DNA of 12,874 bases from an uncultured Christensenellaceae bacterium (GCA_934373295.1 CAKROK010000060.1:1-12874), one strand, 5' to 3'; positions 1 through 6,591 are shown, numbered from the stretch's first letter. Program-made: numbers and translations. Notes: generated by a model not told the origin, from the sequence alone.

Positions 1-130
1 TTTTGCAAAACAGCTTGCCGTGCGTCAGCGGCAGTATAATAATTTTCCCATGCGGCCACTCGGCTGGAAGTCGCCTAAGACTATCCTTTTTTCGTTCCGA
101 AGCGTGTAACACATCATTGACAAACCTACA
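1..130 (+). mobile_element. Right end of an insertion sequence (partial)
   Basis: The stretch holds the end of an integrase-like transposase frame whose stop codon lies about 20 bp before a plausible element end. The sequence from about 104 to 130 (GTGTAACACATCATTGACAA, then ACCTACA) reads on the other strand as an end beginning TGTAGGTTTGTCAATGATG, resembling the TGT-starting ends of IS481-like and related elements as I remember them. A transposase stop almost inside the terminal repeat is typical of small insertion sequences. The left end and the target duplication are outside the window, so the boundary at 130 is an inference and the family is not fixed. Confidence 0.5.
2..109 (+). CDS. 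Transposase/integrase C-terminal fragment (partial, 5' end outside window)
   Basis: An open frame enters from the left edge and runs 35 codons to TAA at 107-109. Its translation contains QYNNFPMRPLGWKSPKT. This matches the C-terminal pattern YN-x-x-R/P-x-x-x-LG-x-x-SP found at the end of DDE integrase-type transposases (IS3, IS30 and IS481 groups). No start codon, catalytic DDE residues or helix-turn-helix can be seen because they lie upstream. Only the short motif and the position next to a probable terminal repeat support the call. The alternative is a chance open frame, which 35 codons do not exclude. Confidence 0.5.
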   Translation, partial: FAKQLAVRQRQYNNFPMRPLGWKSPKTILFSFRSV

Positions 131-222
131 ATTTTGCGCTGTTTTTACGACAAAAATACGCATATCAAAATGACGGGGAAAACGGCGATATTGACTAAAG
201 CGGCGGGGTGGGTTAAACTTAA

Positions 223-228
223 TATAAT
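223..228 (+). promoter_or_regulatory. Possible -10 element for the xseA operon
   Basis: A perfect TATAAT lies 21 bp upstream of the xseA ATG. The hexamer 17 bp further upstream (GCGGCG) is not a -35 match, and TTGACT at 191-196 is 26 bp away, which is too far. The rest of 131-249 shows no gene and no other clear signal. The call is weak. Confidence 0.3.
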
Positions 229-249
229 GAAAAGAACGGTGAAAAGAGC

Positions 250-1464
250 ATGGCGGAAATAGGCACGATAACGGTTTCAAGACTAAACGAATACATAAAG
301 CACAAGCTGGATAACGACCTCATTTTAAAGGGAATAAGCGTATCGGGGGAGATATCGAATTGCAGGACGTACTCCTCCGGTCATATGTATTTCACATTAA
401 AGGACAGCGGGTCGTCCCTGCGCTGTGTGATGTTTAAGGGCTACAGGCTCGCGCTCAATGAAAAGGTGAACGACGGCGACGCAGTGGCCGTGCGCGGGGA
501 TGTGAGCGTATACGTCCGCGACGGGGGATATCAGCTATACGCGACGTCAATAAAAAAACAGGGCGCGGGGGAGCTTTATGAGAGATATCTCGAGCTTAAA
601 GCGCGGCTTGAGCTTGAAGGGCTGTTTTCCATCGAGAGGAAAAAGCCCCTGCCCAAATATCCGGAGGTCGTCGGGGTGATAACATCGGATTCGGGCGCGG
701 TATATCACGACATAATGAACGTGAGCCAAAGGCGATTCCCCATGGCGCGAATACGCCTGTTTCCCTCGAGAGTACAGGGAGAGGGCGCGGACGACGAGCT
801 GATAGATGCGCTCAAGCTGATGGACAAAAGCGGCTGTGACGTGGCGATAATAGGCAGGGGCGGCGGCTCGATAGAGGACCTTTGGCAGTTCAACAGCGAA
901 AAACTCGCGCGGGCGATATGCGAAATAAACACGCCAATAATATCGGCGGTGGGACACGAGACGGACTACACGATATGCGACTTTGTATGCGACATGCGCG
1001 CGCCCACGCCCTCGGCCGCGGCGGAGCTTGCGCTCCCAGATGTGAGGGAGGTGCGCATGGATATTTCGCGGCTTCAGGACGATATGATAACGGCGATAAT
1101 GGGGGATATTTTGCAAAAGCGATCGGAGCTTCAAAACATGCGTCTGATATTAAGACAGGGGCTTTCATCGGGCACACGGCGAACAACGGCAAGATTAACG
1201 GAGCTAAACGCGCAAATACGGGCAAATATGCGCCTGCTCATGCAGAAAAAGCGCGCACAGCTTCAAAGGTGCTCGGGAATGATAGAGGCAAACAACCCCA
1301 TAGCCCTCATGAACAGGGGATATGCGGCGGTGATGAGTGAAAATAAGAGGATAAAAAGCGCGGCAGAGACGGAGATAGGCGCAAAGATAGACGTTATCTT
1401 TGCCGATGGAGAGCTAAACGCGCAGGTCACGGGAGGAAAGGTTTATGAAAAAGGACAGCTTTGA
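250..1464 (+). CDS. xseA: Exodeoxyribonuclease VII large subunit
   Basis: This is the catalytic subunit of exonuclease VII, a cytoplasmic enzyme that degrades single-stranded DNA from both ends to short acid-soluble oligonucleotides during repair. The 404-residue length is normal for the family. An OB-fold ssDNA-binding domain covers about residues 5-100 (GEISNCRTYSSGHMYFTLKD). The catalytic domain follows, with GVITSDSGAVYHDI (142-155), GRGGGSIEDLW (202-212), SAVGHETD (232-239) and RAPTPSAAAEL (250-260). The C-terminal part is charged and helical, as expected for the segment that binds XseB. The ATG at 250 follows a purine-rich GAAAAGAG, and the protein begins directly with the typical ITVSRLNEYIK. 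The 3' end overlaps xseB by 20 nt, consistent with coupled translation of the two subunits. Confidence 0.96.
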   Translation: MAEIGTITVSRLNEYIKHKLDNDLILKGISVSGEISNCRTYSSGHMYFTLKDSGSSLRCVMFKGYRLALNEKVNDGDAVAVRGDVSVYVRDGGYQLYATSIKKQGAGELYERYLELKARLELEGLFSIERKKPLPKYPEVVGVITSDSGAVYHDIMNVSQRRFPMARIRLFPSRVQGEGADDELIDALKLMDKSGCDVAIIGRGGGSIEDLWQFNSEKLARAICEINTPIISAVGHETDYTICDFVCDMRAPTPSAAAELALPDVREVRMDISRLQDDMITAIMGDILQKRSELQNMRLILRQGLSSGTRRTTARLTELNAQIRANMRLLMQKKRAQLQRCSGMIEANNPIALMNRGYAAVMSENKRIKSAAETEIGAKIDVIFADGELNAQVTGGKVYEKGQL

Positions 1465-1642
1465 GCAGAAGATGGCGGAGCTTGAGCAGATAGCGCAAAA
1501 GCTGGAGGACGCGCAGACGGACATCGACGAGGCTATAGAGATGTTCACGCGCGCGGCACAGCTCATACGCGAGCTGAACGGCCGCCTTGACGATGCGGAA
1601 AAACGGGTAAACGACGTAATAACGGGGGAGGACGAGAAATGA
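1445..1642 (+). CDS. xseB: Exodeoxyribonuclease VII small subunit
   Basis: This is the small helical subunit of exonuclease VII; several copies bind each XseA. At 65 residues it is within the family range. The sequence is one acidic helical hairpin (FEQKMAELEQIAQKLEDAQ, then AIEMFTRAAQLIRELNGRL and DDAEKRV), matching the conserved XseB pattern of an FE-x-x-x-x-ELE-x-I-x-x-LE start and a second helix. The ATG at 1445 has a strong ribosome binding site (GGGAGG, 1431-1436) inside the end of xseA, and the reading frames overlap by 20 nt. Its stop overlaps the next gene in an ATGA arrangement, so it sits in the middle of a translationally coupled operon. Confidence 0.95.
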   Translation: MKKDSFEQKMAELEQIAQKLEDAQTDIDEAIEMFTRAAQLIRELNGRLDDAEKRVNDVITGEDEK

Positions 1643-2586
1643 GAAACGACGTTATAGGAATAGGCGAGGTATTGATAGACTTTTCGCCGATAGGCACGGG
1701 ACGGGCGGGAAACCCGGCGTATGAGATGAACCCGGGCGGCGCGCCCGCGAACATGCTCGCGGCGTACTGCGCACTGGGCGGAAGCGCGGCGTTCATAGGC
1801 GCTGTGGGCGCGGATCTCTTCGCGGACTTTTTGAGAAAGAAGCTGACGGAATGCGGGATCGACATTAGCGGACTTTCGACGATAAAGGGGGCGCACACGA
1901 CGCTGGCGTATGTCGCATTAGACGAGCAGAGACAGCCCAGCTATCACTTCATGCGCGAAAACGGCGCGGACGGCAAGCTGACCCGCGATATGATAGACCT
2001 AAAAATGATAGACGAGGCGATGGCGCTGCATTTCGGCGGGGTGTCCCTTTCTATAGAGACGTCGAGGGACGCGGTGCTGTATGCGGCAAGATACGCAAAG
2101 GACGCGGGAAAGACGGTCACTTTTGACGCGAACTACCGCGAGATGCTCTGGAACAGCGTTGACGAGGCGAGAAGGTTTATAAACGAGGGGATCGCGCTCG
2201 CGGACATAGTGAAATTATCGAGAGAAGAGGCGGAGCTGGTCACGGGATGCGCCTCACCCGAAAGGGCGGCGGAGCAGATATTTGCGACGGGAAAGCGCGC
2301 GGTGTTTGTCACGCTGGGCGCACAGGGCGTATACTTCATGACGGCGCAGGAGCGCGGAACGGTAGAATCGTATGACGTAAAAGCGGTGGACACGACGGGC
2401 TGCGGCGATGCATTCATGGGGGCGGTATTATTTCAACTGTTGAACGAGCCGGCGAAGATGATGCACGAGGTAGTGAGGTATGCGAATGCGGTATCGGCGC
2501 TCTGCGCGACGAAATACGGCGCAATGCCCGCGATGCCCACACAGCAGGAGGTAACGGATTTCCTCATGGGCGACGATGCGCTGTAG
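1639..2586 (+). CDS. PfkB-family carbohydrate kinase, fructokinase-like
   Basis: This is a ribokinase/PfkB-family sugar kinase of 315 residues that transfers phosphate from ATP to a sugar hydroxyl in the cytoplasm. Visible family landmarks are the N-terminal strand VIGIGEVLIDF (5-15), the substrate-binding NPGGAPANMLA (31-41), GAVGADLFADFL (54-65), FDANYRE (162-168), KLSREEAELVTG (192-203) and the C-terminal signature DTTGCGDAF (251-259), whose Asp257 is the catalytic base. The usual alanine of DTTGAGD is cysteine here, a tolerated change. The overall pattern is closest to bacterial fructokinases, but the substrate is not proven by sequence. The ATG overlaps the xseB stop as ATGA, so expression is coupled to exonuclease VII although no functional link is evident. 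Confidence 0.9.
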   Translation: MRNDVIGIGEVLIDFSPIGTGRAGNPAYEMNPGGAPANMLAAYCALGGSAAFIGAVGADLFADFLRKKLTECGIDISGLSTIKGAHTTLAYVALDEQRQPSYHFMRENGADGKLTRDMIDLKMIDEAMALHFGGVSLSIETSRDAVLYAARYAKDAGKTVTFDANYREMLWNSVDEARRFINEGIALADIVKLSREEAELVTGCASPERAAEQIFATGKRAVFVTLGAQGVYFMTAQERGTVESYDVKAVDTTGCGDAFMGAVLFQLLNEPAKMMHEVVRYANAVSALCATKYGAMPAMPTQQEVTDFLMGDDAL

Positions 2587-3445
2587 TATATGCCCCAGGG
2601 CGTGCGGCGCGGACAGGAGCGGCAAAATGGGCTTTTGCAGATGTCCGCAGGAGCCTGTCGTTGCGCGCGCGGCGTTGCATTTTTGGGAAGAGCCCTGCAT
2701 AAGCGGGAAAAACGGCTCGGGCGCGATATTCTTTTGCGGCTGCTCTTTGAGGTGCGTATTTTGTCAAAACAGCGATATTTCGCGGGATGCGTCAAGCGGA
2801 AAGCGCATTTCGACGGGCGAGCTTGCGCTGATAATGAAGAGACTCGAGGAGCAGGGAGCGCACAACATAAATTTCGTAAACCCGACGCACTATGCAGATG
2901 CGATAATATCCACCTGTAAGATATATCGCCCAAAAATACCGATAGTCTACAACAGCGGCGGGTACGACAGTGTGGAAACGCTAAAAAAGCTGGAGGGCAT
3001 AGTCGACATATACCTGCCCGACTACAAATACGCCGATAACGCGCTCGCAAAGCGGTTTTCGGGCGCGGATGACCTGCCCGAGATAACGCACAAGGCGATA
3101 GCGGAGATGATTAGGCAGACGGGGCCTGCGCAATACGACGAAAACGGGATGATGACGAGGGGCGCGCTCATACGCCACCTCATTTTACCCGGACACGTCA
3201 TGAACAGCATTGCCGTTTTAAAGAGGATAGGGCAGTTAGAAAGCACGCCCGTGAGCATAATGGCGCAGTATACGCCAAAAAACGACCTTTCGGAATTTCC
3301 CGAGCTTCAAAGAAAGCTCACACAGGAGGAGCTTGACAGGGTGACGAGGTTTGTTGAAAGGCACGGCATAGAGGGGTATATCCAGTCGCTGGAAAGCGCG
3401 GGGGAAGGGTATATACCGGCGTTCGATGGGACTGGTGTTAGTTAA
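2576..3445 (+). CDS. PflX-like radical SAM protein
   Basis: This 289-residue radical S-adenosylmethionine protein resembles the PflX group (COG1313), which are homologues of pyruvate formate-lyase activating enzyme. The radical SAM cluster motif is CSLRCVFC, with Cys56, Cys60 and Cys63 as CxxxCxxC. An extra N-terminal cysteine set (Cys3, Cys6, Cys10, Cys21, Cys23 in CSICPRACGADR and GFCRCP) is typical of this subgroup and may bind another metal site. NFVNPTHYADAI, YNSGGYDSVETL and DIYLPDYKYAD mark the barrel, and LIRHLILPGH is typical of the C-terminal half. The reaction and target are not known for most members; activation of a glycyl-radical enzyme is only an analogy. The ATG lies inside the end of the kinase gene (11-nt overlap) with a poor ribosome binding site, so it probably depends on coupling. 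Confidence 0.88.
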   Translation: MRCSICPRACGADRSGKMGFCRCPQEPVVARAALHFWEEPCISGKNGSGAIFFCGCSLRCVFCQNSDISRDASSGKRISTGELALIMKRLEEQGAHNINFVNPTHYADAIISTCKIYRPKIPIVYNSGGYDSVETLKKLEGIVDIYLPDYKYADNALAKRFSGADDLPEITHKAIAEMIRQTGPAQYDENGMMTRGALIRHLILPGHVMNSIAVLKRIGQLESTPVSIMAQYTPKNDLSEFPELQRKLTQEELDRVTRFVERHGIEGYIQSLESAGEGYIPAFDGTGVS

Positions 3446-3446
3446 A

Positions 3447-3507
3447 TTATCTGAAATTATGCAAATTAGCCTGTATTTTAGGTTGATTTATCTGAAATAT
3501 ATGCAAA
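3447..3507 (+). repeat. Imperfect direct repeat in the intergenic region
   Basis: TTATCTGAAATTATGCAAA at 3447-3465 recurs as TTATCTGAAATATATGCAAA at 3488-3507, differing by one inserted base, with start points 41 bp apart. The pair fills most of the AT-rich gap between the radical SAM gene and the hydrolase gene. It could be a tandem duplication remnant or a two-site operator for the downstream operon. I see no clean -35/-10 pair or terminator in this gap. Confidence 0.55.
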
Positions 3508-3549
3508 AGGGCTTTGATATGATAAAATTATGGCGACAGGTAAGTGAAG

Positions 3550-4233
3550 ATGGAGACAGGAATTGAGATAACCGCGCTGCACAACTGTGCGCTCGTCTTG
3601 AGCGCGGGCGGCGGCTCGATAATGATAGACGCGCTTTCGCACGGCACGGAGGTATTCGAGGGAATATCCAAGGAGGACTTTAGCCGGGCGATGGAGGGCG
3701 AAGCGCCCTTTTTGAACGTCAAGGCGGCGCTTTACACGCATATTCACCCCGACCATTTTGACCGCGGGTTAAATGAACGATATGCGCAGAAATTCGGAAT
3801 ACCAATGTTCATACCGGACAGGGATCTGGGCAGCGGCGGGCGCTTTGATATCGGCGGGTTTGAGGTAAAATACCACAAGATAAGGCATTCGGGCGCGGAG
3901 TATGCGGACGTTTTGCAGTATGTGTTTCTCATAAGCGCATGCGGAAAAACCGTATACATAGGAGGAGATGCGGATTTCAACAGCGAGGAGCATTTCGCAT
4001 TTTTAAACGGCATAAAGCCGGATGCGGCGTTTCTAAATGCGCTGTATCTATCCGCGCAGCAACCCATAATCGAAAAAATAGGCGCGAGGATGACATACAT
4101 ATACCACATACCAGCGAAGCCGGACGCGGCGGGCATAAGGCGGCTGGCGCAGGAGTCATATAAGAATCACGAGGAACTTTGGGATAAATGCACCTTGATA
4201 GGCGCACATCCCATAAAAATAAAAGTAAACTGA
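3550..4233 (+). CDS. Metallo-beta-lactamase-fold hydrolase
   Basis: This is a cytoplasmic metal-dependent hydrolase of the MBL fold, about 227 residues. The metal-binding motif is THIHPDHFD, the HxHxDH pattern (His66, His68, Asp70, His71 counted from the GTG at 3544), followed by His115 (KIRHSG), the bridging aspartate region IGGDAD (139-144) and His188 (YIYHIPAKPD). It most resembles small Lactamase_B_2/UlaG-like proteins. The substrate cannot be told from sequence; a lactonase role would fit the sugar-acid kinase downstream but is inference. An in-frame GTG at 3544 is possible, yet the only ribosome binding site (ACAGG ending at 3540) is 9 nt from the ATG at 3550 and just 3 nt from the GTG, so the ATG is preferred. 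The racemase-like gene starts 23 nt after the stop. Confidence 0.85.
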   Translation: METGIEITALHNCALVLSAGGGSIMIDALSHGTEVFEGISKEDFSRAMEGEAPFLNVKAALYTHIHPDHFDRGLNERYAQKFGIPMFIPDRDLGSGGRFDIGGFEVKYHKIRHSGAEYADVLQYVFLISACGKTVYIGGDADFNSEEHFAFLNGIKPDAAFLNALYLSAQQPIIEKIGARMTYIYHIPAKPDAAGIRRLAQESYKNHEELWDKCTLIGAHPIKIKVN

Positions 4234-4256
4234 AAAACGACGGAGGTAAAATTATA

Positions 4257-4916
4257 ATGGGAAAATCGATAGCGATTGTACAGACGAGCGCGGTATCTTC
4301 CGCGGAGCTCAAGGCGCTTTGCACGGAGCTCATGCCCGATGTGAAGGTTTATCAGATAATCGACGACAGCCTCATCCCCGAGGTCAACGCGAACTGCGGC
4401 CCCACGACGGCGGTCAAGAGGAGAATGTTTAACTACTACATGCAGGCGCAGTCTCTGGGCGTGGATGCGATATTAAACCAGTGCTCATCCGTGGGCGAGG
4501 TGGCGGATCTCATAAAGCCGTTTGTGGACGTCCCTGTAGTAAAGATCGACGAGGCTATGGCGAGAAAGGCCGTCTCCATGGGTAAAAAGATAGCTATGAT
4601 AGCGACGGTGCAGTCGACCGTCGGCCCGTCCTCCCGTCTCATTGAGGCGATGGCGAAGGAAGCGGGCAAGGAGATCGAGCTGGATATACACGTCGTAAAG
4701 GACGCGATGATGATACTCATCGAAAAGGGCGACGTCGAGACGCACAACAAGATGGTTATAGGCGAGGTCGAAAAGGCGGCAAAGGATAACGACGTGATAG
4801 TTTTGGCGCAGGGCTCGATGACCGTACTTCTGCCCTACCTCGGACACATCGAAAAGCCCGTTTTATCCAGCCCCAGGCTTGGCGTGGAATACTTAAAGCA
4901 GGTAATAGGGGAGTAA
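4257..4916 (+). CDS. Asp/Glu racemase superfamily protein
   Basis: This 219-residue protein is of the aspartate/glutamate/hydantoin racemase superfamily, whose members racemise, isomerise or decarboxylate carboxylic acids using a pair of cysteines. Landmarks are the N-terminal MGKSIAIVQTSAV, the first catalytic site LNQCSSVGEV with Cys76, and KIAMIATVQSTVGPS for the second Rossmann-like half. At the second site, where racemases have VLGCAGM or a similar cysteine, it reads VLAQGSM (182-188), with Gln in place of Cys. Two-base racemisation is therefore doubtful; a one-cysteine isomerase or decarboxylase chemistry is possible. The start is the ATG at 4257 with CGGAGG at 4241-4246, rather than the upstream in-frame ATG at 4188 inside the hydrolase gene. 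The next gene begins one base after its stop. Confidence 0.85.
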   Translation: MGKSIAIVQTSAVSSAELKALCTELMPDVKVYQIIDDSLIPEVNANCGPTTAVKRRMFNYYMQAQSLGVDAILNQCSSVGEVADLIKPFVDVPVVKIDEAMARKAVSMGKKIAMIATVQSTVGPSSRLIEAMAKEAGKEIELDIHVVKDAMMILIEKGDVETHNKMVIGEVEKAAKDNDVIVLAQGSMTVLLPYLGHIEKPVLSSPRLGVEYLKQVIGE

Positions 4917-4917
4917 T

Positions 4918-6336
4918 ATGAACGAGACGGTCTTAAACGCAGGCATTTTAAAGGAGCTTTCGCAGACAAACGCGCAAACGCATTTTGAGGGAATACCCGC
5001 GAAGATAGTCGTTTTGGACGACGACCCGACGGGCGTACAGACGGTGAACGGTGTAAACGTATACACCGACTGGACGGAGCAGAGCATTTTGGAGGGGTTT
5101 AAAGAGAACTCGCGGATGTTCTATATCCTCACAAATTCGCGCAGCTTTACCGCGAAGCACACCAAAGAGGTGCATGAACAGATAGGCAGGAGAGTTTGCG
5201 AGGCGGCTCAAAAGACGGGCAAGGATTTCCTCATAATATCGAGGGGGGACTCCACCCTGCGCGGGCACTATCCGCTGGAGACGCAGATATTGAAGGAGAC
5301 CGTCGAAAAATACTCGAATAAGCGCATTTCGGGGGAGATAATCTGTCCATTCTTCCCCGAGGGCGGAAGATATACTATAGGAAACGTCCATTACGTAAAG
5401 GATGGGGGCAAGCTCTATCCCGCGGGGCAGACGGAATTCGCTAAAGACAAGACGTTTGGTTATGTTAGCTCACACCTCGGGGAATACTGCGAGGAAAAGA
5501 CGGGCGGTGCGTATAGGACGGACAAGATGATCTATATCCCGCTTGACATGCTGAAGGCGGGGGATGCCGACGGCGTGGAGAGCCTGCTAATGGGCGCGCA
5601 GGACTTTAACAAGGTGATAGTGAACGCGGTTTGCTATAAGGACATCGAGGTCTTTGCACAAGGGCTTAAACAGGCGATGAATCGGGGAAGAAACTTCATG
5701 CTGCGCACGGCGGCCGCCCTGCCCAAGGTGCTGGGAAAGGTGGAGGACATCCCGCTTTTGACCAGAAAGGACATGGTGGGCGAAAACACGCAAAACGGCG
5801 GAGTTATAATAGTCGGCTCGCACGTCAAAAAGACGACGAATCAGCTTGAATTGATGAGAAAATCCCTCCCGATGATAGATTTTATAGAGTTTGATGCATC
5901 GCTCGTGAAGGTGTTTGGCGGGCTGGAGACGGAGGCCAACCGCATAACTGAACGAGTTTGTGCGGACATACGCAGGGGCGTGACGGCGGCAGTGTATACG
6001 TCGAGAAAGGTCCTCGACTTTGGCGGCGACAAGGAGGGGGCGCTCATGGCGAGCGTGAAGATATCGGACGCGCTTACGTCGATTGTGAGCAAGCTGACGG
6101 TACAGCCCTCGTTTATAGTCGCAAAGGGCGGCATAACCTCGAGCGACGTGGGCACAAAGGGACTGGGCGTAAAAAAGGCGAACGTATTAGGGCAAAGCGC
6201 GCCCGGGATACCCGTTTGGCAGACGGGTCAAGAGAGCAAGTTCCCCGGACTTCCGTATGTCATCTTCCCCGGAAACGTGGGCGAGGTGACTACGTTGAGG
6301 GACGTGGTCGCGACGCTTATGGGAGTTGAATTGTAA
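4918..6336 (+). CDS. Four-carbon acid sugar kinase family protein (OtnK/DtnK, DUF1537)
   Basis: This 472-residue cytoplasmic kinase is of the DUF1537 family, whose characterised members phosphorylate four-carbon sugar acids such as D-erythronate, D-threonate, L-threonate and 3-oxo-tetronate with ATP. Landmarks are the N-terminal acid-sugar-binding VVLDDDPTGVQT (31-42), RGDSTLRGHYP (109-119), the central linker GGVIIVGSHVKKTTNQL, and the C-terminal nucleotide-binding segment AKGGITSSDVG (402-412) with PGNVGE (451-456). The length is slightly above the usual 420-470. It starts one base after the racemase-like gene and ends just before a strong terminator, so it closes the operon. The usual partners PdxA2, OtnI, OtnC and a tetronate dehydrogenase are not seen nearby, so substrate and step remain open. 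I give no symbol because otnK, dtnK and ltnK cannot be told apart here. Confidence 0.88.
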   Translation: MNETVLNAGILKELSQTNAQTHFEGIPAKIVVLDDDPTGVQTVNGVNVYTDWTEQSILEGFKENSRMFYILTNSRSFTAKHTKEVHEQIGRRVCEAAQKTGKDFLIISRGDSTLRGHYPLETQILKETVEKYSNKRISGEIICPFFPEGGRYTIGNVHYVKDGGKLYPAGQTEFAKDKTFGYVSSHLGEYCEEKTGGAYRTDKMIYIPLDMLKAGDADGVESLLMGAQDFNKVIVNAVCYKDIEVFAQGLKQAMNRGRNFMLRTAAALPKVLGKVEDIPLLTRKDMVGENTQNGGVIIVGSHVKKTTNQLELMRKSLPMIDFIEFDASLVKVFGGLETEANRITERVCADIRRGVTAAVYTSRKVLDFGGDKEGALMASVKISDALTSIVSKLTVQPSFIVAKGGITSSDVGTKGLGVKKANVLGQSAPGIPVWQTGQESKFPGLPYVIFPGNVGEVTTLRDVVATLMGVEL

Positions 6337-6345
6337 AAAAACAAG

Positions 6346-6372
6346 ATGCATCTCGAAACGAGGTGCATTTTT
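6346..6372 (+). terminator. Intrinsic terminator of the sugar-acid kinase operon
   Basis: Ten-base arms ATGCATCTCG and CGAGGTGCAT (one G-U pair) enclose an AAA loop and are followed by four more T residues. It begins 9 nt after the kinase stop codon and separates this operon from the symporter promoter. Confidence 0.85.
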
Positions 6373-6384
6373 AGTGAAATTTTC

Positions 6385-6413
6385 TTGACAAGGCGGGCAG
6401 GAGCATATAAAAT
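6385..6413 (+). promoter_or_regulatory. Sigma-A promoter of the symporter leader
   Basis: A perfect -35 TTGACA (6385-6390) and a -10 TAAAAT (6408-6413) are separated by 17 bp. Overlapping TATAAA at 6406-6411 is an alternative -10. Transcription should begin near 6420, giving a leader of about 200 nt before the symporter ATG at 6621. Confidence 0.75.
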
Positions 6414-6422
6414 AAGTATAAA

Positions 6423-6523
6423 GTACAGAAAAGGGGTTTGTTATGGAACACCTTAGAAGAAACAACGACTATCGATATTATTATCCTTATTTTCAAGTGA
6501 ATAAATAAGGATGATTTCTGTAC
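6423..6523 (+). promoter_or_regulatory. Structured leader RNA enclosing a small ORF
   Basis: Bases 6423-6431 (GTACAGAAA) are perfectly complementary to 6515-6523 (TTTCTGTAC), closing a domain that begins almost at the predicted transcription start. Inside, 6480-6492 pairs with 6503-6515 (ATTATCCTTATTT with AAATAAGGATGAT, 13 bp with one G-U; the end base 6515 is shared with the outer stem), so the two helices abut. A third, smaller hairpin (about 6431-6454) joins AAGG..GTTT to GAAC..CCTT and covers the ribosome binding site of the small ORF, with its ATG in the loop. The layout is a multi-helix junction around the ORF. I do not recognise a T-box motif or a known riboswitch core. Confidence 0.55.
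6443..6508 (+). CDS. Tyrosine-rich 21-residue leader peptide (putative)
   Basis: A 21-codon ORF starts at ATG 6443, six bases after AAGGGG, and ends at TAA 6506-6508. Its middle reads DYRYYYPYF: five tyrosines, all TAT codons, within seven residues, plus one phenylalanine. It has no membrane segment or signal peptide. It lies between the promoter and an intrinsic terminator, the usual position of an attenuation leader peptide, and its tyrosine codons overlap the left arm of the hairpin at 6480-6515, so a stalled ribosome would open that hairpin. It may instead be a small protein in its own right, or a chance frame in a structured RNA. No known family is recognised. Confidence 0.5.
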   Translation: MEHLRRNNDYRYYYPYFQVNK

Positions 6524-6559
6524 AAAAAATGTGACACATCTATATTGAAGTTTTATGTT

Positions 6560-6591
6560 TACCGTGCGGGGGTCTCGCAGGGTATTTTTTT
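6560..6591 (+). terminator. Attenuator-position intrinsic terminator before the symporter
   Basis: The arms TACCGTGCG (6560-6568) and CGCAGGGTA (6576-6584) pair with one G-G mismatch around a 7-nt loop and run into seven T residues (6585-6591). It lies downstream of the leader ORF and 29 nt before the symporter ATG, with no second promoter seen in between. Symporter transcripts must therefore pass it. I could not identify a convincing antiterminator partner for the left arm. Confidence 0.7.

Noticed and set aside
190..228. TTGACT with TATAAT as a complete xseA promoter.
   Set aside because: The 26-bp spacing is far beyond the 16-18 bp that sigma-A accepts.
547..1340. Long alternative frames on both strands within xseA (for example 547-1134 minus and 882-1340 plus).
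   Set aside because: They overlap a gene with all exonuclease VII motifs, have no ribosome binding sites, and their composition is that of out-of-frame translation.
4188..4256. Upstream start for the racemase-like gene that would add 23 residues.
   Set aside because: The extension lies inside the hydrolase gene, is basic and unlike the family, and the strong CGGAGG is placed for the ATG at 4257.
6529..6539. ATGTG-A-CACAT, an 11-bp near-palindrome in the symporter leader, as an operator.
   Set aside because: It is too short and AT-rich to claim, cannot fold as RNA with a one-base loop, and no second copy near a promoter supports it.
6423..6591. A T-box riboswitch for tyrosine in the symporter leader.
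   Set aside because: The conserved T-box sequence (AGGGTGGNACCGCG type) and the specifier-loop layout are missing; the Tyr codons are in a short ORF.
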